Below, piece after piece: positions 1-6,522 of a stretch of 24,552 bases of DNA. Origin of the DNA: CALEUX01 sp037439945 (lineage in GTDB: Bacteria; Bacteroidota; Bacteroidia; Bacteroidales; Marinilabiliaceae); assembly GCA_037439945.1 (NCBI GenBank), contig JBBIVA010000046.1, positions 1-24,552 on the forward strand, given 5' to 3'. Every line of letters starts with the position of its first letter. Position 1 is the stretch's first letter. Position numbers and translations under genes: made by a program. The notes beneath the pieces were generated by a model. It saw only the letters and a program-made list of their open reading frames with translations. It was not told the DNA's origin and made no database searches.

Positions 1-9
1 GACTATTAA

Positions 10-32
10 TTTCTAATTACGGTCATTAGAAA
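10..32. repeat. AT-rich inverted repeat
   Basis: Perfect 8-bp arms (TTTCTAAT at 10-17, ATTAGAAA at 25-32) flank a 7-base loop, 40 bases beyond the thioredoxin stop codon. In the thioredoxin direction no T-run follows the hairpin, so it is a poor intrinsic terminator. It could be a weak 3' stem or chance in AT-rich DNA. Confidence 0.3.
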
Positions 33-73
33 AAATGGCTAAAGACAAATTTGGGATTAATACCCATATTCGT

Positions 74-433
74 TTACTTTTTAACCTTTAAAACATCAGC
101 AAAGGCACGCTCAAAAGTTTCCTTAGGTAAGGCCCCCATAGCCATTTGCGGAGCACCATCCATTGGTACAAACAATATTGATGGAATACTTTGTATCCTA
201 AATACTGCCGCAAGTTCCTGCTCAATTTCTGTATCAACTTTATAAATATCAAGTTTCCCATCGTACTCTCTGGCAAGTTGTTCCAGCACAGGCGCTACTA
301 CCTTACATGGACCACACCAATTAGCATAAAAGTCAATTAAACAAGGTTTATTACCTGAAAATTTCCATTCAGAATTTTGCTCAAAATCAAAAACCTTTTC
401 TTTAAAGGTTGTTGCTGTTAAATGTTCAACCAT
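74..433 (-). CDS. trxA: thioredoxin
   Basis: A 119-residue cytoplasmic thioredoxin, the dithiol-disulfide reductant that hands electrons from thioredoxin reductase to target proteins. The redox motif W-C-G-P-C-K sits at residues 39-44 (Cys40, Cys43), after a short N-terminal alpha/beta segment and the F-Y-A-N-W strand typical of the fold. The cis-proline that packs against the active site is Pro84 (S-I-P-S). There is no signal peptide, so this is the soluble form and not a TlpA/ResA-type periplasmic relative. Length is close to E. coli TrxA, with about ten extra N-terminal residues. It is divergent from the nucleotidyltransferase gene across about 200 bases. A TACTTTTG box lies about 25 bases upstream of the ATG. 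Function is confident; the symbol is by analogy, since Bacteroidota often carry several thioredoxins. Confidence 0.95.
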   Translation of the reverse strand: MVEHLTATTFKEKVFDFEQNSEWKFSGNKPCLIDFYANWCGPCKVVAPVLEQLAREYDGKLDIYKVDTEIEQELAAVFRIQSIPSILFVPMDGAPQMAMGALPKETFERAFADVLKVKK

Positions 434-457
434 ATTTCCTATTATTAATTTATTTTA

Positions 458-465
458 CAAAAGTA
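458..465 (-). promoter_or_regulatory. candidate -7 box for thioredoxin gene
   Basis: On the minus strand this reads TACTTTTG, matching the Bacteroidota sigma-factor -7 consensus TAnnTTTG, 25 bases before the thioredoxin ATG. No clear TTTG -33 box is found at 19-21 bases upstream, so the call rests on one element in AT-rich DNA. Confidence 0.4.
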
Positions 466-573
466 TAAAAGTTTATTCAAATATACCTATCTATATTTAT
501 ATATATATCTATAACAATCTTTATGCCAAAAATCAAAATTTTGCTTCACGCAAGGTAAAAGCAGAAAATATTG

Positions 574-581
574 TAATTTTG
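574..581 (+). promoter_or_regulatory. candidate -7 box for the CCA-type nucleotidyltransferase gene
   Basis: TAATTTTG matches TAnnTTTG and lies 53 bases upstream of the ATG at 634. A TTTG exists further upstream but about 30 bases away, longer than the usual 19-21 spacing. Support is partial. Confidence 0.4.
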
Positions 582-633
582 TCAGTTAGCAAAAAAAATA
601 CTTTGGTGCACATTTTAGCGAACAAGTTGGATT

Positions 634-2091
634 ATGTTTATGACTGAATATTTAAAACACCCGGTTTTTAAAATTGTTGCAGGGATTGCTAAGGCTGATG
701 GTGTGCAAGCCTTTGTTATTGGTGGTTTTGTGCGAGATTTGTTATTAAAACGAAGTAATTCAGATATTGATATTGTAGTAACCGGAAATGGTATTGATTT
801 GGCAGAAAAAGTGGCCAAAAAACTTGGTAATCAAAAGGTCTCTGTATTTAAATCATTCGGAACCGCCATGTTTAGGCACAAAAATGTGGAAATAGAATTT
901 GTTGGGGCCAGAAAAGAATCATACCAAATTAATAGTCGTAAACCTGAAGTTGAAAATGGAACCATTGAAGATGACCAAAATCGCCGTGATTTCACCATTA
1001 ATGCCCTGGCTATAAGTTTAAACAGAGAAAATTACGGAGAATTAATTGATCCTTTCGAAGGGGTAAAGGATATTGAAAACGGAATAATCCGAACTCCCCT
1101 TGACCCGGTTATAACATTTTCAGATGACCCTCTTAGAATGATGAGGGCAATTAGGTTTGCAACCCAACTTAATTTCAATATTGAAGAGTCAACCTACAAT
1201 GGAATTACAGAAAATTTAACCCGTCTGGCAATTGTATCAAAAGAAAGAATAGCCGAGGAGCTTAATAAAATAGTTTTATCTCCCCGGCCTTCAATCGGAT
1301 TTAAACTCCTTGAAGAAACCGGATTACTAAAAGATATTTTTCCCGAACTGCAAAACCTGAAGGGAGTGGAATCAATTAACGGCAAGTCCCATAAAGACAA
1401 TTTTTATCATACGCTTGAAGTACTTGACAGAATAGCCCCTAAAACAAATGATTTATGGCTTCGCTGGTCGGCGTTGCTTCACGACATTGCAAAACCCATA
1501 ACCAAACGTTTCGACCCCCAACAAGGATGGACATTTCATGCGCACAACCATGTGGGTGAACGCATGATCCCGGTCATTTTCCAAAGACTGAAATTACCCC
1601 TAAACGAAAAAATGAAGTTTGTGCAGAAAATGGTTTTTTTGCATATGCGCCCTATTGTTTTAAGTGAAGAAGAGGTAACAGACTCGGCTGTGCGACGACT
1701 GCTGTTTGAGGCCGGCGACGATATTGATAATCTGATGACACTCTGTGAAGCAGATATCACCTCGAAAAATCCCGAAAAGAAAGACCGCCACCTGCGTAAT
1801 TTTAAAATAGTTCGACGTAAACTCAAAGAAATTGAAGAAAAAGACCAGATTCGTAATTTTCAGCCTCCGGTAAGTGGCGAAACCATTATGGAAGTTTTCG
1901 GCCTGACACCTTGTCGTGAAGTGGGCGACATTAAGTCGGCCATTAAAGATGCCATTCTTGATGGTATTATACATAACGATTATGAAGAAGCCTATAGATT
2001 TATGCTATCAAAAGCAAATGAAATGGGGCTTACCCCGATAAAAAAGAATGAAAACGGTTCTTTGGATAATAATCGCGAAAAAAATAAATGA
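634..2091 (+). CDS. CCA tRNA nucleotidyltransferase / poly(A) polymerase family with HD domain
   Basis: A 485-residue class II nucleotidyltransferase. The family adds or repairs the 3'-CCA end of tRNAs using CTP and ATP. Seen in order: the G-G-x-V-R-D loop at residues 30-35; metal-binding Asp44 and Asp46 in S-D-I-D-I-V-V; the R-R-D-F-T-I-N-A-L-A nucleotide-selection motif at 118-127; a D-P-L-R-M-M-R-A-x-R-F motif at 165-175; then a C-terminal HD metal-phosphohydrolase domain with L-L-H-D-I-A-K-P around His283-Asp284. HD-bearing members can also have 2',3'-cyclic phosphodiesterase or phosphatase activity, which I infer only from the domain. The start may be 634 or the second Met at 640; neither has a clear ribosome-binding site. 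In Bacteroidota this single gene is usually annotated as the CCA-adding enzyme, but a poly(A) polymerase or A-adding enzyme cannot be excluded from sequence alone. Confidence 0.92.
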   Translation: MFMTEYLKHPVFKIVAGIAKADGVQAFVIGGFVRDLLLKRSNSDIDIVVTGNGIDLAEKVAKKLGNQKVSVFKSFGTAMFRHKNVEIEFVGARKESYQINSRKPEVENGTIEDDQNRRDFTINALAISLNRENYGELIDPFEGVKDIENGIIRTPLDPVITFSDDPLRMMRAIRFATQLNFNIEESTYNGITENLTRLAIVSKERIAEELNKIVLSPRPSIGFKLLEETGLLKDIFPELQNLKGVESINGKSHKDNFYHTLEVLDRIAPKTNDLWLRWSALLHDIAKPITKRFDPQQGWTFHAHNHVGERMIPVIFQRLKLPLNEKMKFVQKMVFLHMRPIVLSEEEVTDSAVRRLLFEAGDDIDNLMTLCEADITSKNPEKKDRHLRNFKIVRRKLKEIEEKDQIRNFQPPVSGETIMEVFGLTPCREVGDIKSAIKDAILDGIIHNDYEEAYRFMLSKANEMGLTPIKKNENGSLDNNREKNK

Positions 2092-2120
2092 AATTATGGG
2101 CAACTCTGAGAAACATCAGA

Positions 2121-2146
2121 AGGGCTGCACAATTATATACAGCCCT
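2121..2146. terminator. bidirectional hairpin terminator between convergent genes
   Basis: Perfect 7-bp GC-rich arms (AGGGCTG at 2121-2127 and CAGCCCT at 2140-2146) enclose a 12-base AT-rich loop. CCTTTTCC follows on the plus strand. It lies 30 bases after the nucleotidyltransferase stop and 35 bases before the stop of the convergent lipoprotein gene, so it may serve both. The T-run is weak. Confidence 0.6.
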
Positions 2147-2180
2147 CCTTTTCCTGGTCAACAAAAAACAAATTAGTTAA

Positions 2181-2903
2181 TTATTCTATCCAGGTAATAT
2201 CCTTTTTTGCACCGGAAATCATTTCGATATTATACTTTTTTTCAGATGCAACAGTATTGGTTTCATACTTTACCGCCTCAACAGAAACTGTGTAATTCTG
2301 ACCATTTACCGCTTTGGTTGCTGATGTCCAACCTGTATCAGCCGATCCAAATGTCAAATTTACAGTGGTTGGCGATAAAGCATTTCTTACAAAAAGTAAC
2401 TTATTGCTACTGTCAAATAATTTTACATCCATATTTTCAGCTCCTGCAACAGAGGTCCATTTAACGGTTAGTTTTTTACTTGCAAATGAAGTCTCGGTAA
2501 TTCCCACTAAAGGCAGCGTAACGTTAGCAAGTTTGTCCTTAATGGTTATAACTTTGTTATCCTTATCGGTCACAGTAAACTCATAATCTCCAGCCTTAGG
2601 AACCACATTTGAATAATCTGCTGAAACAGGTTTATATACAAACTGCATCTTATCGGCCGTTGCAGCACTTAAAGTAATTGTTTTTGGTGTTGTATCTGGA
2701 GTTTTAACAGATACTGATTTCAATTCTTTATTGGAGTATACATAATACATGGTGGCGGTTTTGGTTAGCTCACCGTCCAAAACCTGAACCGTAAAAACGT
2801 CAGCCTTAACGGTTAATTGCACAGGATCATCATCATCATCACATCCTGCAAAAAAAATACCTGCCAAGGCAACTGCAAGGCTAAAAAATTTCATTTTCTT
2901 CAT
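2181..2903 (-). CDS. putative surface-exposed lipoprotein with two beta-sandwich-like regions
   Basis: A 240-residue protein with a type II signal peptide: a K-K-M-K start, a hydrophobic core, and lipobox F-A-G-C with the acylated cysteine at residue 21. Five aspartates follow the cysteine directly. In Bacteroidota, acidic residues just after the lipidated cysteine form a lipoprotein export signal to the outer face of the outer membrane, so surface display is a reasonable inference. The mature part is rich in Thr, Val and Lys and looks like two tandem Ig/fibronectin-like domains (about residues 30-130 and 130-240); the second has a K-L-T-V-K-W-T-S-V-A-G-A start typical of Fn3-like repeats. 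I do not recognise a named family. Possible roles are adhesion, substrate binding or a cell-surface scaffold. It is monocistronic as far as can be seen. Confidence 0.8.
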   Translation of the reverse strand: MKKMKFFSLAVALAGIFFAGCDDDDDPVQLTVKADVFTVQVLDGELTKTATMYYVYSNKELKSVSVKTPDTTPKTITLSAATADKMQFVYKPVSADYSNVVPKAGDYEFTVTDKDNKVITIKDKLANVTLPLVGITETSFASKKLTVKWTSVAGAENMDVKLFDSSNKLLFVRNALSPTTVNLTFGSADTGWTSATKAVNGQNYTVSVEAVKYETNTVASEKKYNIEMISGAKKDITWIE

Positions 2904-2911
2904 CTTTTAAT

Positions 2912-2919
2912 TAATTTTG
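2912..2919 (+). promoter_or_regulatory. candidate antisense-strand promoter upstream of the lipoprotein gene
   Basis: TAATTTTG on the plus strand matches TAnnTTTG. A TTTC at 2889-2892, three of four matches to the -33 TTTG, lies exactly 19 bases upstream. It would fire away from the lipoprotein gene, towards the hairpin at 2959-2989. The prediction is weak because such boxes arise by chance in AT-rich DNA. Confidence 0.3.
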
Positions 2920-2958
2920 AATTGTTAAACCTTAAACATTTATTTGTTTTTTGTTGAC

Positions 2959-2989
2959 AGGAAATTCTATCCCCCAGATAGAATTTCCT
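2959..2989 (+). terminator. strong 13-bp hairpin with a T-rich tail on the plus strand
   Basis: Perfect 13-bp arms (2959-2971 and 2977-2989) enclose a CCCCA loop. On the plus strand TTGTTTTATT follows, as expected for an intrinsic terminator, but no plus-strand gene precedes it nearby. On the minus strand it sits in the leader or promoter region about 55 bases upstream of the lipoprotein ATG and is not followed by T residues. It may end a short plus-strand transcript or act as a leader stem for the lipoprotein mRNA. Confidence 0.5.
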
Positions 2990-3155
2990 TTGTTTTATTC
3001 TCTGCTTTAATTCTTATTTGAAATGATACAAAGAATTTATCTGCCTCTATGATGTAGTTAAGCGAAATTGGTTGCGTTTGTATTTCGTAAAAACAAACCA
3101 TTTTTTTGCTTATAGAAATCGTTTTTCAATCCAAAACATTGCTACATTACTGACC

Positions 3156-3722
3156 TTAAATACGTTTCTCGGTAAGGTATTTCCAAAACCTTTCCGGCAT
3201 AAAATTTCTTTGCAGCTTCAGATTTTTTCGTCCGGTAATGGCCATGCTTTTAAAATAGGTTCGCCATAGTATTTGCCAGTTATCTTCTTCGGGATGTTCA
3301 GCATCGGGCTCTAGTTTCCTTGTTTCTATATTGAAAGCGGCGCCGTTGATGGTGAATTTGTCCACCGCATCAGTTTTTGAATCGTACATAACGCCATAGT
3401 TGCGCAACGAATCATAGACAATCCAGGTTTGGTCGGCGAAACGCTCTTTAAAATGACCTGTTACCAAATGAATAAGATCATATTTTGGAGCATATAAGGC
3501 AAAATAAGTTCCATCGGTCGCCTGTTTAAACCTCAAGAACATTAAAAACCGGTGAGCCTAGCGACCAACTTTACGCGAAAGTTGAAAAACTTTTAATACA
3601 TCTGCATATTCCAATTCTTCGTTTATAATCCATATACCCGTTCCAGGAAAAATAAAATCGTTAAACGTTTCCCACGTTGCTGCTTTGTGCCTGTATGAGT
3701 GGTTCAGGCAAAACGTTTTCAT
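3156..3722 (-). pseudogene. decayed DUF4130 / TIGR03915-type DNA-metabolism protein
   Basis: The intact 3' part (3156-3542, 128 codons from a Met) has the signature of the DUF4130/TIGR03915 family, annotated as 'probable DNA metabolism protein': A-T-D-G-T-Y-F-A, H-F-K-E-R-F-A-D-Q-T-W, I-V-Y-D-S-L-R-N-Y-G, then a W-R-T-Y-F-K-S-M-A-I-T-G-R-K-N-x-K-L-Q region and M-P-E-R-F-W-K-Y-L at the C-terminus. Reading upstream in the same frame gives A-H-R-F-L, a TAG at 3558-3560, then D-V-L-K-V-F-Q-L-S-R-K-V-G-R. From memory of the family a Glu stands between those segments, so the TAG looks like a GAG-to-TAG point mutation. The frame stays open to an ATG at 3720-3722, but about 90 N-terminal residues expected for the roughly 250-residue family are missing. 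The radical SAM gene that normally accompanies this family is absent. I infer an inactivated gene; a short active fragment is less likely. Confidence 0.8.
3558..3560 (-). other. in-frame amber codon interrupting the DUF4130 remnant
   Basis: On the minus strand CGC-TAG-GCT reads Arg-stop-Ala, with family-like sequence in the same frame on both sides. A single G-to-T change from GAG (Glu) would explain it. This is what turns the gene into a pseudogene, on top of the missing N-terminus. Confidence 0.75.
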
Positions 3723-3904
3723 GAAACCTTAACCTGTTTAACCAAATACTGTTAACGAATGTTTTAATAAAAGGTGGTTTTAGAAGTCAAAAATCATCTT
3801 GTAAAATGATTTAATTCTGCTAATAATATTTCATTCAATCGTGAAAACACAACATCATTAAAGATATTTTTCTTTATTTAACTTTTTATCACTTGTTTTT
3901 TCAA

Positions 3905-3912
3905 TATTTTTG
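3905..3912 (+). promoter_or_regulatory. candidate -7 box for the hydrogenase gene
   Basis: TATTTTTG matches TAnnTTTG and lies 30 bases before the ATG at 3943. The position corresponding to -33, about 19 bases upstream, reads CTTT instead of TTTG. This is a moderate candidate. Confidence 0.4.
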
Positions 3913-3942
3913 GCACCCTATTAAACCAATTCAAATGAAAAA

Positions 3943-5424
3943 ATGGCCTACCTCCATAATACTATGATTATTAGGCGTGAAATAATTTCGCGCATATCAT
4001 ACCTAATAAAAAACAACTTAATTCTTGATAAAATAAACCAGATGCCAATTGAAATGGCCCCACGTAACAGTGAATCAAAAAGAAGGTGCTGTATTTACAA
4101 GGAGAGGGCTGTTATCAAATATAAAACTATGCCAATTTTGGGTTTTTGCCCATCAGAGGAAACCGATGAACTAAAGTCATTATCTGATTATGCAACAGAG
4201 GCGTTAAAAAGACAAAATCCACCAACAAACAAAATTTTAACTGTGGTTGATGAGGCTTGTACCAGCTGCATAAAAGCAAACTACATAGTAAGTAATTTTT
4301 GCCGGGGTTGCGTTGCCCGTTGGTGTCAAATGAACTGCCCAAAGGATGTTATAAGCATAAATAATAACGGACAGGCACAAATAGACAGCCATAAGTGCAT
4401 AAGTTGTGGGATTTGCAAACAGGCTTGTCCATATCATGCAATAATTTATATACCTGTTCCTTGTGAAGAGGCATGCCCGGTTGGTGCAATTAAAAAAAAT
4501 GAATTTGGGGTTGAGAGAATAGATAATGATAAATGCATTTATTGCGGTAAGTGTATAAATGCCTGCCCATTTGGTTCTGTTTTCGAGATAAGCCATTCAA
4601 TTGATATTCTTAGCAATTTGACAAAACAAACAGAAATGACTGCCTTAATAGCTCCGTCATTGTACGGACAATTTAATTGTAATCCGGGCCAAATAATTAG
4701 CGCATTAAAAAAAATAGGCTTTACCCATATTGTTGAAGTTGCCGAAGGGGCAAGCCTTACAGCCAAATACGAAGCTGAGGAGCTTAGAAAAAGATTTGAA
4801 AGCGGATGTTCGCTAATGACCACATCATGCTGCCCAAGTTATGTTGAAACGGTTAATAAGCATATTTTTTCTATGAAAAAAATGGTGAGCCATACCCCTA
4901 GTCCAATGCACTTTGCCGGCGAATTGGCCCGTGAACGTTTTCCACAATCAAAAAACGTTTTCATAGGGCCATGTGTTGCTAAACGTAAAGAAGGCATAGA
5001 TTCTGAATTTATTGATTTTGTAATGACCTTTGAGGAGCTTGATGCAATATTTATAGGATTTGAAATTGACTTAACCAAAAAAGCAATTGATAATTACAAA
5101 CAGGAGAGCCCGGTTGAATCGGTTAATTTTGCAGTTACCGGAGGTGTAACCAATGCAGTAAAAAAAGCCGGAAAGGATTTATTTATTAAGGAAATAATTA
5201 TTAATGGCATAGATAAAAAAAGCATTGGCCTATTGAAAACCTACTCCAGGGGAAATGCTCCGGGAAATTTCGTTGAAGTTATGGCCTGCAACGGAGGTTG
5301 TATAAACGGGCCTTGCACCGTATCTGACGGTAAAACCAACAAAAAGAATTTCGATTTATCGCTGGAAACGTTATTTAAAAAAGAAGTACAACTTAGCGAA
5401 ACAATAAAGATTACTAATCCTTAA
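3943..5424 (+). CDS. monomeric [FeFe]-hydrogenase, group B
   Basis: A 493-residue iron-only hydrogenase, which interconverts H2 with protons and electrons. A cysteine-rich N-terminal part (Cys106, 109, 120, 123, 128, 132) precedes two [4Fe-4S] ferredoxin motifs, C-x2-C-x2-C-x3-C at 152-162 and 198-208. The H-cluster domain has all three signatures: T-S-C-C-P-S (Cys296 proton relay, Cys297 ligand), G-P-C-V-A-K (Cys344, Lys347) and M-A-C-N-G-G-C (Cys449, Cys453). The Met-Pro-Cys of prototypical group A enzymes reads Gly-Pro-Cys here, as in the group B (TIGR04105-like) family seen in Bacteroides. No signal peptide is present, so it is cytoplasmic and ferredoxin is the likely partner. The ATG at 3943 fits the family start (M-x5-N-x-M-I-I-R-R). 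No HydE/F/G maturases lie in the window. The stop overlaps the convergent gene by 11 bases. Confidence 0.93.
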   Translation: MAYLHNTMIIRREIISRISYLIKNNLILDKINQMPIEMAPRNSESKRRCCIYKERAVIKYKTMPILGFCPSEETDELKSLSDYATEALKRQNPPTNKILTVVDEACTSCIKANYIVSNFCRGCVARWCQMNCPKDVISINNNGQAQIDSHKCISCGICKQACPYHAIIYIPVPCEEACPVGAIKKNEFGVERIDNDKCIYCGKCINACPFGSVFEISHSIDILSNLTKQTEMTALIAPSLYGQFNCNPGQIISALKKIGFTHIVEVAEGASLTAKYEAEELRKRFESGCSLMTTSCCPSYVETVNKHIFSMKKMVSHTPSPMHFAGELARERFPQSKNVFIGPCVAKRKEGIDSEFIDFVMTFEELDAIFIGFEIDLTKKAIDNYKQESPVESVNFAVTGGVTNAVKKAGKDLFIKEIIINGIDKKSIGLLKTYSRGNAPGNFVEVMACNGGCINGPCTVSDGKTNKKNFDLSLETLFKKEVQLSETIKITNP

Positions 5425-6481
5425 ATTTAACAGACAAATCTATCCAAACCGGAAAGTGATCACTAAAGCCATCAATATACTTAAACCCCGAATAGGTCCT
5501 GAACAGTCGCAGGCCACCGTAAGTGGGATCCCGCTCAACCAGAAATGGAAAATCAACAATCCTAAGGGTTGGTTTTTGCATTCTTACCAAGGAATTAGGA
5601 TTAAAAAAATAACGTGATATTATTATCTGATCAAATACCAACCATGTTTGCTGATGTTTAATGGTTCCTATACCCTTCTTTAAATATAATGAAGGATTAA
5701 CAAGTTTGCCCTCATCTTCAAGTTTCCCTGCACCCAATACGTCTGTAAATATTTCAGATTCGGGATGTTCATTAAAATCACCCATAATTACTATAAGAGC
5801 ATTGGGATTAATTACCAAAATTGAGTCAGTTGTTTTTCGAACAACATTTGCAGCCTCTTTTCTTTTCCAGTGTGAAGCCATTGCCCCTCCCAACCGCGAT
5901 GGCCAGTGATTAACAAATATATGAAGGGTATCAGTCCTGTCTAAAATTCCCTTTACATACAGAATATCGCGCGTGGGGCGTTCGTGTGGCCCAAAATCAA
6001 CTTTAATTGGGCGGGATTTAGTAACTTTAAACCTTGTATGCCTGTAAAGCAAGGCAACATCAATGCCTCGTTCATCGGGCGATTCAAAATGTTCTAACCG
6101 ATAACCAAGATTGTTTAACCCTGTTTCGTAAATTAGATTTGAAACCACCCACCTGTTTTCAATTTCGCAAAGTCCTACCAAAACCGGGGGGTTCCACCCT
6201 CCAGCATTCAATATAACCCTGCTGATCCTTGACATTTTTTGTTTCATTCTGGAATAAGTCCAACGTCTTACTCCATCCGGAAGAAATTCATTGTCATTTT
6301 TAAGAGAATCGTCTTTAACATCAAAAAGGTTCTCAACATTATAAAACATTATTCCTGCAATTGAATCATGTTTTGTAACGTTACTATTTGCCTGACCTGT
6401 AATTACCTGGCTAAAAAAGAATGTTCCTAAACCTGTAACTAAAATGGAGATGTATGTTCGCAACAATGGGTGTAAAATCAT
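5414..6481 (-). CDS. secreted or membrane-anchored endonuclease/exonuclease/phosphatase family protein
   Basis: A 355-residue member of the EEP superfamily (DNase I / exonuclease III / phosphodiesterase fold). Metal and catalytic signatures in order: F-Y-N-V-E-N-L-F-D (Asn49), L-C-E-I-E (Glu106), G-I-D-V-A-L-L-Y (Asp141), V-N-H-W-P-S (Asn191, His192), G-D-F-N-E (Asp235, Asn237) and the terminal S-D-H-F-P-V (Asp341, His342). The set is complete, so the enzyme should be active. A hydrophobic N-terminus (about residues 8-30) ending in T-G-Q-A looks like a signal peptide or anchor, placing it in the periplasm or outside. The substrate (nucleic acid, phospholipid or another phosphodiester) cannot be told from sequence. 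Its 3' end overlaps the hydrogenase 3' end, and it lies 41 bases downstream of the beta-helix lipoprotein stop on the same strand, so the two may be co-transcribed. Confidence 0.9.
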   Translation of the reverse strand: MILHPLLRTYISILVTGLGTFFFSQVITGQANSNVTKHDSIAGIMFYNVENLFDVKDDSLKNDNEFLPDGVRRWTYSRMKQKMSRISRVILNAGGWNPPVLVGLCEIENRWVVSNLIYETGLNNLGYRLEHFESPDERGIDVALLYRHTRFKVTKSRPIKVDFGPHERPTRDILYVKGILDRTDTLHIFVNHWPSRLGGAMASHWKRKEAANVVRKTTDSILVINPNALIVIMGDFNEHPESEIFTDVLGAGKLEDEGKLVNPSLYLKKGIGTIKHQQTWLVFDQIIISRYFFNPNSLVRMQKPTLRIVDFPFLVERDPTYGGLRLFRTYSGFKYIDGFSDHFPVWIDLSVKFKD

Positions 6482-6522
6482 AAACTAACAAGGGTTATTT
6501 ATTTTGATTACCTGAATTTTGG

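Noticed and set aside
3780..3825. AAATCAT/ATGATTT inverted repeat between the pseudogene and the hydrogenase
   Set aside because: Short AT-rich arms, no T-run and no matching box at the right distance from a gene; expected by chance in this composition.
3935..3967. 10-residue upstream frame (M-K-K-W-P-T-S-I-I-L) overlapping the hydrogenase start
   Set aside because: Overlaps the coding start out of frame; the hydrogenase N-terminus from 3943 fits the family, and nothing suggests leader-peptide control.
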